From the NCBI RefSeq assembly GCF_008831285.2, contig NC_045144.1, forward strand, positions 17,313,716 through 17,377,715: a stretch of DNA of 64,000 bases. Reading direction: 5' to 3'. The stretch comes from Nymphaea colorata. Its lineage: Eukaryota; Streptophyta; Magnoliopsida; Nymphaeales; Nymphaeaceae. A program made the translations under genes and the position numbers. The notes below the pieces were generated by a model. It saw nothing but the letters and a program-made list of their open reading frames with translations. It had not been told where the DNA came from and did no database searches. Of this stretch, positions 38,101 to 51,800 are shown piece by piece (within the stretch, counting starts at the first letter, position 1; every line of letters starts with the position of its first letter).

Positions 38101-41100
38101 TTACTCATGAAAAAATTAATGAGGAAATATGATTTTCCATTTTCATAAAATTCAACAGAAAAAAAAATGTTTTCCAGTTCAACAAATTTGCATGCTTGTT
38201 TCGACAAGGTATTCGACTAACCTGGCAAGGAACAAATCCATCCACCATGTGGACTGCTGATGCAAACAAGTTGCAGGAGAAATGATTGCCTGAGTCCATT
38301 ATTGTATTCTTGAAGTAGAAAGTTGCCTTCAGTGGTTCCTCGATGTCACCCTTGAGTTCTTGAAGCCAACTTTTGACAAACCCACTGAAGAGCCAGTCAT
38401 CTGAATATGCAGGTAATATTAAATAGTATCACAAAGTTTGAGAAGCATGGATATTGGATAGTTAGCTTAAGGTTCATTTCATCTCCTATCTAGTCTTGCC
38501 TTCTGGAAAAACAAAGGCACTCCATGCTGCTTATTTCTGTGCTATGTCAAGACAGAGAGACAAGGTTATGTCATCTACAATCATTCTTCCAATATCAAGC
38601 ACTGCCACATTAGACAGCAACAAGCAACAAACCCAAGCGTCGCCAGTATGTCTAATTCACATTTCCATACGCATTCTGACCATGATGCAAAAAACAGTAT
38701 GTCTAATTCACATTTCCATACGCATTCTAACAATTTATTCCGGAAGGTTCCTTTTCCTTGGGGCTTGGTTAGAAACAGGACAATGAACATAATGCAAAAA
38801 ACTAGTGCCGCAAGGGAAAAGCTACATGTAAGTAAATTTTTATTGCAACAGATGTTTAACTTTTTAGATAATCTAAGCATGAAACTGCCATTTGTGGGGT
38901 TGTTTTAGCAGCCCAATCAACAATGGCTTTTGGATAATATATAATCAACCAGGATTATGACAGTTATTCCCAATAGATCTGCAACCCAATATAGATTTCT
39001 TCCAACAGCAACAGTACTCATGAGTCAATATAAGGTATTGCATTCTAAAATCTGAATCAAATAAGCAAATTCATAACTTTTATATTGGTTATTTACGCAT
39101 TTATATCCAAATCAGACACCTTATGGACCCCTAGGCGTTACCACCATAGTCGAGATATACGAAGCTCAAAGCAACTATTTGATGAGGATTGGTTCTGGTG
39201 ATTTCTTTTCACATCAACAACAATTCATTTGACTTCACTAAGTTATCTAACTTCTGCAATCTAATGAATTATATTCCAATTTTAGGAAATAAACATAGTA
39301 TATACGCTTACCCCATGAGTACCTATGGAATACACAGTTTTTCATGTTAGACATGCAGTCAAGAAAATCTTTGACTTTCTCAGATGCTTGGCTGAATAAA
39401 TTGGTTGTGGTATCCCCTCTTTCGATGAGTATAAATTCAAGCCTAACCTTTTTACTGGCAGCATCCTGCAAGAAGAAATACCCCAGTTATGCAAGATGAA
39501 TCTGTCCCTGATCTGAAGCAGACTTTGAAGCTAAAGCAACATTTGAAAGTTGCATGATGGGTGGTTTTAGTCTTTACCGCAAGCATCTCTCTTGAATATT
39601 CCATACTTTCTAGTAGTAGTGAGCTGATTACAAACACCTTCCTTGCAATATCTTTCCCACCCCAAGAGTAAAGGTAGTCGCCATGGAGAAGCTTTGAGAG
39701 TATTGGCCCTGTCAGCAAATCCCAACATGAGAAACCGTGAGGTCCTTTGACTTGATAACTATCAATACGTTGATAAACCCATGTCCTTACAGCCATTTAT
39801 GATTGGCATAAAAAACCAGTAGTCTTTATGATTTCACTGGATGACGGAATTTCTGGGGGTGATAAGAAGGAGAATATACATCCTAAATGGTACACATGAT
39901 TTGCAATGAAGGTTCAACTGTCAAAAAGAAAAGAACTCCGAAGAAGTCTAGTAAAAAATACCAAAATGCTTTTTATATTCAAACAAATCTTTGACGGGAA
40001 GTTAATACTGAATAAAACATGAAAAAGGAAAACATGGAACGTTATTCTTGGGACGAAGTTCATAGATTATTCACGAAGTATAAAAAAAAACATTTTAAAC
40101 TTTAGTCAAGGGTACTCATTGTTATTTGGATTGTGACTTTCAATATATCTTTCGAATGGGGAGAACTAACAGAGTTCCCATCTCAGTGCGTCCTCGTAAG
40201 AGCGTAGGTCAATCAATAATTCATAATTAGTCCTCAAGGTCTGTGACCTAACAATCGAGAGACCACCTTGTGTGCCACTAAGCTCTACTAAATTACACGA
40301 AAGAACTAAGATTATGTAAGAAAATTGTCCCAATTATATTACTGCGTTTAGGTGATGAACAACCACTGACCTTCCGCCTCAGGTATCTTTGACGCATCCA
40401 AATCAGAGAGGAAGCAATCTTCTGGCAAGCTGCTTACAGCGTGATGAAAGTCACGAAGGTTAAACTGCCCTCTTGGACTGTATGCAATCTCAAGCTGACA
40501 AAAGCTTGTTGTGAATGAGAGAAAGCACGTGAAGAATCTCAAAGATATAGCTATCTTCTCATGCAACATAATTTTTTTGTGAAGAATCTCACAGAGATAG
40601 CTATCTTCTCAATGTTCTCATGCAACATAATTTGTTTTAACAAAACTAAGTTTGTTGATTAATTCATCAAATAAAGAGATCATGCTAGCTAGCATCCTTA
40701 TTTGCCGAAATTAAGAAAAAAAAGCAACTATGATAAGTGTTTCGAAAGAAGACCTGTAAACATGAATAAAATACATTAGAAGGAAAGAACTGAAATACAT
40801 TGTAGCACATCGTTGTGTTTCTATCTTTAGAAGGACGAAACAGATGTCCTTCTTTTCTTTCTGACAAATGACGAAACCAATCTCATCATTTTATATCGGT
40901 AACGAGAATCCGTGTCACTTGACAACTTGAGCATTTTTCACAATTCAAACAACCGCAATAGAGAACTGCAATCAGATTGTCAAGTGCAAGAAGTAAACTT
41001 CAGATTGCGTAAAATCGCGTCCAAATGGGCCAGAAACATTAATCATATCTATTCATCCAAATTTGATATTTGTGAAAGGAAGAAAATAAAATCTACTGAA

Positions 41101-41733
41101 TTCGTTCCAACTTCCAACAGACTGAAACAGGCATAAAGGTAAAATCACAGAAACGCCTCAGAAGCCATTAAAAGGACCACAACATTCAATTATGATAGGC
41201 TATACAGAAGAATCTAGTTCCAGAACACGAATTTACAGTTTTTATGATCTTACAGCTAGATGTTCCACTGGCATCCACAAAAGTGGAACTAAGTTAGGTA
41301 CTGCAAATACGAATCACAAAGAAAATTGTAGAATGATAGTCAGAAGCTCCCCTAATTTATTCAGCAAACGCGGTCTTGGAGGCACTACGAGGAAGCGATG
41401 CCAGATAAGGAACACATTCAGAAAGTTAATGAAAAAAGATGAGGCACGAAGTACCTCATCAATGTCAGAGGATCGGTTTCTCTGGATGTAGCAAAGTGCG
41501 ATCAGATCACCAGGAGTTTGAGATCGGCTTCCACGACTAGGCGAAGAGATGGCGTACAGATTCGCGAGTTGGAGCAGGCTCTGGCGGAAATATAAAGAAA
41601 GAAAGACGTGCATATCGGAATAGCTATGGCGAGAGAGGGAGAGAAAGAGAGCGAGAGTCTTTACCTGCCTAAAATCCTTCAGCAACGGCAGCGGCAAGCT
41701 GCGGAGATCTAACACGAAACAGAGGAACGTCAT
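35158..41733 (-). CDS. Conserved-looking 12-exon gene, function not recognised
   Basis: Exons, in transcript order: 41733-41665, 41580-41455, 40494 to about 40365, about 39782-39578, 39465-39312, 38400-38222, 37677-37443, 37235-37173, 36879-36737, 36508-36193, 35844-35756, 35659-35158. Nearly all junctions are GT-AG with agreeing phases, giving about 730 residues. The start opens MTFLCFVLDLRSL, a buried-strand-like segment, then SLLQLANLYAIS. Residues about 290-300 contain a cysteine/histidine cluster (PCQTCRCHG) that could bind metal. The last 167 residues are polar, Ser/Pro-rich (PPRSQTPSPSSP) and probably disordered; the protein ends FKRNRIFNFS. I do not recognise the family. Two problems: the exon 3-4 phases do not agree with the first-choice donor, and exon 10 needs one base fewer near 36,203 to join exon 11 in frame. 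An upstream in-frame ATG at 41,928 would add 65 residues. Confidence 0.65.
38645..38733. repeat. 51-bp tandem duplication in intron
   Basis: AGTATGTCTAATTCACATTT starts at 38,645 and again at 38,696, with ATTTCCATACGCATTCT following in both. It lies in an intron of the unrecognised minus-strand gene. Confidence 0.9.
40529..40634. repeat. 50-bp tandem duplication beside exon 3
   Basis: GTGAAGAATCTC followed by ATAGCTATCTTCTCA and ATGCAACATAATTT occurs at 40,529 and 40,579. It lies just outside the acceptor of exon 3 of the minus-strand gene. Confidence 0.9.
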
Positions 41734-41928
41734 CGTTCTACGGTCGAGGCCAAAATTCCGGTGGCTCCCCCGGCTAGAAACGTAGTTATAATCTCCCGCG
41801 ACAGGAGAATACGAAATGCGCGAGGAGGAGGCGACGGTTGCAGTTTTGGACTTTGGATGTTTGGACATGAGAAGGGAACAACCCGGTGATGGAGTTCGAA
41901 TCGGTTGATCGGGGCGGCGATCTCCCAC

Positions 41929-44900
41929 TCAACCCAACCCGGTGAGGAGTCCCCTCGTAATCAGTGGAGAGAGGGAATCAATCCATGAGTCCGAGTGTGA
42001 TGACTGATGAGGACACAAGGAAAACGTGACAACCACCTCTTTCTAAATCACTACTGATGCGTAATTCCATTCTCCTCCTACTTGTCGTTCTTCCTTGCAA
42101 AAGAAAAAAAAAAAAATTGCAGCAGTTTTCTTTTTCGTGTTTGATGGCTATTATGGAAATAAATTTTCAAATAAATTACTATTGGTGTGTGGAGCCTAAT
42201 CTATTTCCTAACTTCGACAAATTTTTTTAATAAAAGCATTCATGTAATTTTATGCTTTGAGGGTTTACCTTAATTCTCATGCTTTATGGAGGGTCTTGTA
42301 TTCTTTTTTAATTCTTCCATGTAGTTGTGAAAATTCTTAAAATCCTTGTGTCGTATGGTAGTGTAGAAGAGTCTCGTTCCTAACAATTGCAACACATAAT
42401 ATTTTTCTGAGAATTCAACACAAAAAATGCTTTTAAACCCTTTTTTTTTCATGTGTAAATCAGGTAGCTGAGTAACATATTCGAGCTTGATAATGTTAGT
42501 TGAGAATTCAACACAAAAAATGCTTTTAAACCTTTTTTTTTTTTTCATGTGTAAATCAGGTAGCTGAACAACATATTCGAGCTTGATAATGTTATCAGTG
42601 ATCCCTTTCGAAGAATATTGCGCATACTTTGTGTAAGATTTCCTACTTAGAAAGGCGGGAAGAAATAAAAGCCGCTGCCCATCATTTGTACTCAGATTCC
42701 TCAGTTGGCGATCTTGTCGTTGAGTCTTTTCTTGATAAAATTAAATTGCGCGAACATTAGAGCGCCACCAGTTTCCCGGCACTTTCAAAGAATTTTGTGG
42801 GGAAAACGGTGCCGAACAGCTGATGCTTCTTGCCGGTTTCCAGTATCTGAAAGAGATATTTACTGTAGCGAGAACAAGACAAGTGGTAGTAAGTTTGCTC
42901 CCTATAAAAGGAATTAGAATCACGGATGACTTCATTTCCTGTGGGCTGGATTGTAACCCTTTGTAAATAAGTTCCGGTTCAATGTCACCACTTTTCGCCT
43001 GCTTCTTTGTCCGGATTCTCCATGCCAAACCAATAAGCTGATCTTCTAGAAAAATGTCGTCATTGTGGTGATGCCAAAAGCTTTCCTTACATGTGAAAGA
43101 CAATGCAGTCGTGGCGGCCCAGAGTAAGCAATTAGGCCTCTCTCCTTATGAACACCACGTATTCTATTTGATTGCAGGAAAGCTGAGGCTCCACTCAAGC
43201 CAGTATTGTCGCTGGACGCAGATTTTATCAAACAAAGGACAGAAAGAGCCTGTGAAAGCGTTGTTTGGTTGAAGTAGTTTCTAAGAATTTAAAAAACCTA
43301 CCTCCCTGCGCAGCAGCACGATAATATGGAGTATCCAACACACGGAGGCAGGTTCTGAGTGTCCTGTGTTTGCCTTGTCTGCAGAGCACGACGTTCACGG
43401 ATTCAAACATCCTCACCAAATATATATGACAGGACCTGCGTCCGCCCTCTCTCTCTCTTCCCACATATACACACACACCTCGGAGTTTGATCACCTCTGC
43501 TTATCTACAAGAAAGGAGAAAAAGAAGGGAGCACAACACAATGAATCTTCATCCCGTAGTGTTACTTAAATCTCATCTATCTTTCCTGTAACCAGGCCTC
43601 AAACCGCTCTGAACTGAAGGCGATTGATGAGCAACGCATAGACCATGAAACGATTCCTCCTATCTCCACAAAAGTAACTGGAAATGTGAACAGGTGTGAA
43701 TACGCGTATGGGCTGACCTACAACACCCTATGAACATCGAACCCAACCTCCTCTGTTTCGTTGTGGACTTCCAAGTTTGAGAGTATTAGAAACTGCTTCT
43801 TAGGAGATTAAATGTACCAGAGTTTCTTCATGCATTGAAGATTGAGATGAACCTTGAACAACACACAAATGGGTCACTTAATATATAGATAGAATGTTAT
43901 GTTCATAACCAAAACTGCAAGAAAGTAGGTTGAAATTTGTCAAACCAAAAACTTGGACGGAGGGTGAATCGAAAGTACCTCGATCCAACACTGTATTAAT
44001 ATTTTTCTCAAGTTTGAGCTGGTTCCCGTCCGATATTTCTCCCTTGATCAGTGGATCATTTAAAAGCAGAATGAATGAATGGGAGGAGAGGTTTAACAAG
44101 GAAAAATCCAACAAAAATGTCTCAGTTACTTGACAGATCAGATCCGACTTGCCGATTTTTTTCAAAAAAATAAAGCGTGAGAAAGACTGGCACTAATAGG
44201 TTCTGATAGCAACTCCATCGGGTCAACGTCACAAACCAAAATGATATTTAAGCACATTGACATTTCTAATATCCATTCTGAGAGTTGAGAGACCCACCGT
44301 GTCCAAAACTCAAATCGAATAGTACCTCCAATGGTTCATTTAGGGGAATTAATATGATGCCACTTTCAAACAAAGTGGTGATATAAAGCTCCACCAATTA
44401 GAGATTGAACAAGTGACCTCTAAAGCCAAACCATCCCATGCAAGCAAGTGTCAGTGAGATGCCATAAAAGAGAAAAAGCGGGGGAGGTATGTTGTAACTA
44501 GTGTCGGCAATTACCTATATCAACCTATAAAATTTACTTCATTTATATATAAAAACTTCATTAATTTTTAAATTTTTATATAGAAATGTCAACTTTAAAA
44601 TTTAAAGATAAAATGCTTTTTAACCATATAATTTCTGGTTACCACTGCTCATGTGACACATGGTTCAACCTCGGGGCTTCTTCGTTCCCAAGGCGCTCTA
44701 AATAGACAAGCGATGTCTAGCACCCTTCCTCGATCTGTCCACCGCGGAACTGATGTGAAAATTTTCCATGTCCCTTCAGATCCTCTGGCTCTGGCTCGTT
44801 GCTACCTGCACCACACCCACGTGAGGCCTTGCGGGCAGTCACCGCTTCTTCCCCGACAGTTCGTCAAAGCCTGTGAATTTCATATGCCAGCCGTCGCCGG

Positions 44901-45292
44901 CTCTCTCTCTCACGTATCTGTGCGTATGCGTGTGCGTGCATGCATGCAGGAGAGGTGAGAAAGAAGACAGAATAAAGTCGCTTTCAGGCGTCCACACCTG
45001 GACTGCATGAGAATTTCTTCACGTGACTACCTCTCTCCGCAGTAATCAAAAGAACAAAAGCTTTGGCGATTTCAAGGAAGGAAATCGGAAGGGGATGGAG
45101 GATACGAAAACATCTAAATTTTAACATGCAAATTCATGTCTGTTCGCTCAAGCAGCGAAACATGATAAACTGTGGAAAAGGAAGGGTGTCCGGGAAAACA
45201 GAGCAGCACATCAGGGCAGTACTCGCAGTGATTTACAACAGAGTCATATAACAGAAGATCGATCATCAGGAACCGACAAAGTAGCTAGAAGC
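41929..45292. other. Upstream spacer and gene-free stretch
   Basis: A 93-bp tandem duplication is listed separately. A short frame at about 43,181-43,268 (+), after a GATTGCAG acceptor-like site, could be an exon remnant, but I recognise no product. The rest is AT-rich spacer. Confidence 0.4.
42408..42593. repeat. 93-bp tandem duplication
   Basis: TGAGAATTCAACACAAAAAA starts at 42,408 and 42,501. Each is followed by a T-run, GTAAATCAGGTAGCTGA and CGAGCTTGATAATGTTA. The copies differ by T-run length and about two bases. Confidence 0.92.
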
Positions 45293-45631
45293 TCACGTCT
45301 CCTTCACCACAAAGTAGCTGCGGTTCTTGACGACGATGTCGTACATGTGGACGGACTTGAACCTGCTGAAGTCCCTGGGCAGGGTGATGAGGTGAATGGA
45401 GGAGTGAGCCTTGTGGAACTGCAGCATCTCGGGGTCCTCGTGGTAGCGCTCCCAACCGATGGACGTCAGCTTCCTCTCCAGCGACTCGTAGGAGGTGATG
45501 ACCTCGCCCGTCGGTATGTGCACCAGCACCGCCTTCCTCGTCGCAGCGAGCTCGGACCCATCGATTGACTCGACGTGTGGGTTGGAGACCAGTCGAGCCA
45601 CACCATTCCTGAACACCCACACTCCTGACAT
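45293..45631 (-). CDS. FPF1: FLOWERING PROMOTING FACTOR 1-like protein
   Basis: A single-exon gene of 112 codons, exactly the size of the FPF1 family. Hallmarks are [15 protein letters not shown] at the start, the central [20 protein letters not shown] and [16 protein letters not shown], and the ending [19 protein letters not shown]1 proteins are small soluble plant proteins that promote flowering in gibberellin-responsive tissue and affect root growth and cell elongation. The biochemical role is not settled. The start codon is the first ATG in the frame after a TATA box at about 45,796-45,802. Longer overlapping frames on both strands here come from a GGT repeat and are not genes. The gene looks intact. 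Confidence 0.96.
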   Translation of the reverse strand: MSGVWVFRNGVARLVSNPHVESIDGSELAATRKAVLVHIPTGEVITSYESLERKLTSIGWERYHEDPEMLQFHKAHSSIHLITLPRDFSRFKSVHMYDIVVKNRSYFVVKET

Positions 45632-45795
45632 TCTTACCTTCTAACTGAAACGAAGACCTCCTCCTTCTCCTCTTCTTTGCCTCTCTGGAGATCGATTGGA
45701 CCAAGGAAACTAGACGTCGAGTATTGATTGTGTTAATGTTTTGAAATCGAGAAGAGGGCCGATGTATGAGAAGAAGTGAACGTGGTAAAGGGTTC

Positions 45796-45802
45796 TTATA
45801 TA
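45796..45802 (-). promoter_or_regulatory. TATA box of the FPF1-like gene
   Basis: On the minus strand the sequence reads CTATATAAG, about 165 bp before the start codon. That fits a leader of roughly 130 bases. Confidence 0.75.
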
Positions 45803-45864
45803 GAGGGGGAAGGGAGATCGGTAGTGCTGCAGCTGGCTGTATAACGTGTGGTGGGGAAGGCGAA

Positions 45865-45899
45865 GGTGGTGGTGGTGGTGGTGGTGGTGGTGGTGGTGG
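45865..45899. repeat. (GGT)n microsatellite upstream of FPF1 TATA box
   Basis: About 11 GGT units, (ACC)n on the gene's strand, lie 63-100 bp upstream of the TATA box. Confidence 0.95.
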
Positions 45900-48800
45900 G
45901 GTTGCTGTGGAAGGCCCACAGAAGAGTTTGAACGGTGGGGTGGTACCTCTCAGCATCTGCAGGGCCACACTTTCATGGAATACGGACAGCAAGGGAAAAG
46001 GGCAGGCTTGTGCTTTTCTCCAAGGGACTTGATTCTTTTGTTCTCTCCTTGTCGGGGTTGCACACCTCTCTCTCTCTCTCTCTCTTTTCTATATTTCAGA
46101 TTTAAAAGAGAGTGTTGGAAGCCGTCTGTGGGAGTCTCTCTTTCACACTTGGACGCACTTATTCCGTACCTTGTAGCAGCTAGCCTATGGTTTTCTGGTT
46201 TTCCCTGTCTTTTTCCCTCGCCTATCTGCAAGTAATATGGATTTTCACACACTTGCATTCATGATGCAGCGTTCTCTTAACACATCAAAATTGTTTCTGA
46301 AAGTGTTTTTGTTCATGGAAGTTAACTATATGAGTATATCATCACCATTCTCATCATGCATATATACAACCTAGAAATTAGTTTTTCAGTTATATTATGT
46401 TGGTATATAGATTAGATTTAACTGGATGTGAGAATCAAGGATATATGTAAAGATTTCATGCTCGCAACATCCCATCCTCAAAAGAAGACAGCCTTTAAGA
46501 TGAAAGGAATAGGAAATGCAACCATAATGTTAAATTCATAAGGGGGATCTGTCTGTAAAATCATCAATTTAATCCCAACCACCTGTACATGTTCAAGAAA
46601 ACCAATGCTTTTTCCTCTCAAGCAATATTAGACATCCAAATGGAACTACGTTGAAAACCGTGGGTACCTCCTTGCTAACTGTTATTTCAGCCAGAAGACA
46701 AACACATCTTGAGTAACAACTTTACTACTGTCTTCCAACTTGAATCCATGCCTCAAAACTGGCCTCATATATATAGTAATATGGCGTGAAAATCTTTTAG
46801 ATATGCTGAATTTCTCAAACTCATTCAAGAGAAAATTTATGTTTGGCAGGCTCAGGGTGGGCATGCATGGATAAATACCTGGCCATGCCAAAGGATCTTA
46901 GACACATGATACATACATGATCTGAATGTTGGACAAAAGAATATTGTGATACTTGGCTCGAGGAAAAGAACATGCAAGAATGCGACCCTGCACAGGCTTG
47001 TGCTTTGTGCGCATAGGCTCCTCCTGTGCATGCCAAATATCCCCAAAAGTGGGTTAAGAATACACTTGGCTTTTTTTTTTTTTTTAAAGGCTGTGCACCA
47101 TGCACTTAACCAGCTCTTGGTAGAGTTCTGAGATTCGAGAAGGTCACCTGCACTAACCAGATCGAGCATGGTTGGTTGGTTCTTTGTCTATCAAAAGCAG
47201 CAAAGCAGAGCACTGTGCTGGTGGGTCTGGTTAAATATATTATTGTGGAGCCTACCAACCACAGAGTATTTTGCACGGAAAAGAAAGTACCCGATACTCA
47301 TTCAATTCAAGTGCTAGATCCTCTATCATTTTCAACTTTCATCACCACGTACGTCCATGCGTTGACACTTCACCATTGGTGAAAATGAAATATAATTAAT
47401 GCTTGCATCTCTAGCTGACCTACACCTACAGTTATCGCATAGAGCAGTCATCTCCTGTCATATTTGCCATCATATAGCCGATCACGTTTTGAGGGAGACC
47501 GACGTGCTCTGGACCGGTTGCTGGTTGGTTTGGGCCTAAAGAATTTAAGGCCACATTGGAATGGGCCTCCCCCTCTATGACAATAAGATATATCGAATTG
47601 ATCTTAATGGATGAATACTCGATCCACAGTTCGCCCCATGCTCGGGGACCCATGTTAATATGCGCTCCATTTCGAGTAGCAACGTATGAGAACATTTCTT
47701 AGGATGCTCTCTCTCTCTTTCTCTTTGATATACATTCTCATTTTATCGGTTCTCTTTCTCTCTTTATCGGTTCTCTCTCTTTCTCTCAAGTTGCAGAAAT
47801 TAATAGCATTTAGTTCTTGTTATATTTGATGCCCATCAACGAAGGAGTGGGAATTAGTGCTACATTTTCTTTCTGCGTTGAATTGCCTGCGTAGTTGATT
47901 ATATAAAAAAAGCTATTCTTCTTAGTCTGCTGTATCATACACTGTCTAACTTAATCTCATATATACATATATATGTATACGCAGACGCACATTTGGTTCT
48001 AGTATTTAACATGCGTGCATGCAAACACAAACACACTCACAGGCACATAATAATGACGTATCTTGCGTCCTTGTAATTGGGTTTATGACGTATCTTGTGT
48101 CCTTGTAATCGGAAAGTGGAAAGGGAATATGGAGATGCAATTGGAATATGGAACAGGCACGTGAAAGGCGTCCCTACGCACTCGTTGGTTGAAGAAGCGA
48201 GGGGCCAAACCCATCACTAATCAATCTCCCATCCCATGCTCATCGTTCGTTCATTCGAGGGGCCTTCGCTCCACTAGCACACACACCCTCTCATTCATTT
48301 GTTCTCATCACATATATTCTGCACGCATCGATCGATGAACTGCATTCCACTTGAAATTGTCGTACGTCCATTTCATCTTCATTCTCAGCTTTTGAAGCGA
48401 GAGAAATTCCTACGGACCCGCTCAATTTTCCATGCCTCTGCAACCAACTGCCCATTGTTACAACAAGTCCACATCTTAACATCTTCTTTTGTGGTTATAA
48501 GCATCTATGTACAGCTCCTGCTTCTATCCACATTTTATTTGTCCACGGCTGGTTATATGTGCATTGAAGTGCACCTTTGGTACATCTTCTTTATTTATCT
48601 TTAAGGGATACATGTCATGCATATGGGCCTATATGTGGTACATGGTGCGCATGCCAAATATAACCAGCTTCCCATGTCCTCCCTCTTATTGACACAGGGC
48701 CTTGCCTGTTGATGGGCTGTCCCCATCCTGCAAGGCAGAGGGGCCTTTGAAACTTTCATTCAGTGTTGAAACTTTGGTGAATTTGGATCCAATTATATGA

Positions 48801-51800
48801 GGTTGCCTCACGAGATCTGTCAACTGAAAATTTATTAACCATATATTTATTTTTTGTATAGAAATACATTTTTTACTCCAACCCTGCCATTAAACACATA
48901 AACAAACACCCATCTCTCTACAAAGGCAATTTTGTTAAAATATAAAAGAAAAAACAATTCTCTCCTCAATAAATGAAACACGAGCCCACCTCTGCTGCTT
49001 TGCATGTAAGTGTTGCACATATAAGGACAAGAATGAGAGAGACGTGTAATAGTAGAAAAACCAACTTTGAAAATGTACCTTGTAAAACTTCAATTACTTC
49101 TTATGTATAGTTTTCATGAATTACCTTATAAACTCGAGTACATTGCTTCGAATTTCTCAAACGATTAGCAGCTGTTTGTATATATATATATATATATAAA
49201 GAACGGTTATTTTGTAAATTTTGCCAGAGGAGAAGAAAAATAAGTGAGCGATGGAGAGAAAAAAAAGCTTGCACTCAGCACATAGAAGAAAGGCCCAAAT
49301 AAACTAAGAAAAGCGTTCGTTTCATTTGCCTTTTCAAGCAACCAAAAACAAAAAAGGCAGAGGTTCTGCTTTCTCCTTTGATTAAACATGCCGGAGATGC
49401 TCTCCCTTATTTTTATTACAAAAGGGCGGAGAATTTTCGCCAGCATTCGATGCCCTTTGCCTTTCAATCATTTCTAAAAGATGGCTGATCACGCTCGCCG
49501 AGCATATATTGCTCATCATGTCAATATAATATTTGAATTGACAAAATTTTGCCGGAGAATATTGGTCCCTCCTCAAAAATATTATTATTATTATTATTAC
49601 TATTTTCCAAAAAAAAAATTGCAAAAGGCAAAGTCATGTCGGCTTCCCACACACGCCCATCTAGATCGGAGGCTCCTCCGAACATCCAGGCCGTTCATTC
49701 ACCGAGATCGACGGTACCAGACTCGGAAAAAACACCAAAACACAAGTCCGGCATTCTTCAACCCGTTTGTTTAATTAATTAAGCGTCTTTGTTTGATGGG
49801 CATATTGTATAATGTTGTTTCATGATCCCTTATCAACTTACATAATATAAGATGGTTTATTAGGTAGGACCTGTTTCCGAGAATCTCGACTCGGATCGGT
49901 CGGTGTTTGAGCCTCGAGAGACATAGCATAGCATAGCGCTGGTGAAAGTCTATATCGTCAGTTTAATTTCGTGTGCCCCTATTTCTTTCTATCAATGGCA
50001 TGAGAACATTGTAGTAGTAGTTGATGTATATTGAACCTACTTGAAGCATCGATTGAGAAAGTGGAAGCTTCTACCTTCCCTAGCAACCGGACGTGATCAC
50101 CCGAGACTTAGGCAACATCTGCATGTTGGTTTGTTTTTTGCATCTGGATCAGATATCAAACTTAGATTCAGATTTGGTTATACAACTAAATACTAAATCG
50201 GAACCTGATTGGTAATTAGATCCGAGTTCTTTACAGATCTGATTAGATAAAATTTAAATTTGAAGCGATAATCGGATATATATCTGATTGATTTACATTT
50301 ATGCTCATAACCATTCAGCTGAATTCATTGATTCACTTGACGATAGTTTGCGTTTCCATTTCCAATTTGATGACCTTCATTTTCTATGAAACAGGATTTA
50401 CACATTCGAAAGCTTAGTTAGTGTTAATTTTGTGAAAAACATTTTTGTAACTGAGATGTTCCTTCCACAGTTTAACGCTGTCGAAAGTATAAGATACGTT
50501 TTCTATCTTCTATAAAGTGTGCCTCAAGTATTGTAAGGACACTGGAAAAGAAAAAAAGGAAATACACCTTTTAACCTTTTACTAATTTCGGAAACGAGCT
50601 TCATGTTCCCGAATTTCTGTACGGAGCATGCGCTTCTTGATAACTGACCAATGAAGTCCCTCATGTTAATTTATCATGTTCCTTAAGCAAAGAATTATTG
50701 TCCTTTTGTTTCAATCACTTCATTCAACTGTACCGAAATACTTTTAACCCATGATGCCCAGAGCATAAACTTTATTTCAATTCTAAATTTTACTGTAGCA
50801 GTTTGTTCGTAAATCTATTTACTAGTACTCAATCACTTGATGGTCATTTTCTGTTTAAAGAAAAGATTGAAGAAGATTGTCACTTGGAAAAACCATTTTG
50901 TGAAACCTCTGATAAAGGTAAATTGGATAATATTTTCCAGTTGGAAAAAAGTTGATAAATATTAATTAACACTTTATAAACATAGGAAAGAAAACAAAAT
51001 ACCATACATGAGAAGAAGATCGCTTACATTTTTATATTTATTTAGATTTGCTCTAAGTTTCTGCTCCCCTAAATAACATTTCTAGAAGATCAGTAGAGTT
51101 ACACGCAAGTCATCTTACACTATTAGGCTTTACGCATTTTCTCTGTTGGGAGTTGAATCCTTTTTAAAAGGCAGATCACCTTCGCATCTTCTTTATGGCA
51201 ACAGACCCCCCTGATATATGCATGCACATGTATACATATATTCCTCATAATTTTGAGAGCATTTGGTACAAGATATCATCAAAATTATTGTAATTATTGA
51301 AGTTGCTGGGCACACGGCATGCCTTCTCCAACGCACGTGAAATGCTTCATTATCTGGTAGATATGGTTCTGATCTTTCACAGCAATGTTTCAAGAATCAT
51401 GTCCGCCGTTGGCCCCTTCCTTGTGGTCTGAAAGCGCTCTTGGCGCCATCGATTGGTTGAATGATGTAACAGGATGGCAGAAAATCTCTTTGTATAATAC
51501 ATGAAATGCTATGACAAATTTCTACAACACGAAATCTTAGATATTTTCAAGTTTTAGCAGACTATGAGTTTCAAATACTTTCCTCGCAGCTCTCTTTTAA
51601 AGCTTAATTATTTTATGCTTAATTGCAAAAAGAACTGCATTTTCCATTATAAATCAAACAAACGTCAAAATAAGATGAGAAAATTCTGACCGGGAGAAGT
51701 AGGACCGGCAATTTTCTCACCATCACCTTGTTTTGAACGTAAACTAACTGGAAGTGGGTGTGATTCAACATTCTGTTCTTACCAGGCAAGGTGGATGATG

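Noticed and set aside
45285-45992. A 235-codon minus-strand frame with long polyproline, and plus-strand frames rich in Gly or Trp
   Set aside because: They are produced by the GGT tract and overlap the FPF1-like gene in the wrong frame. FPF1 accounts for the locus.
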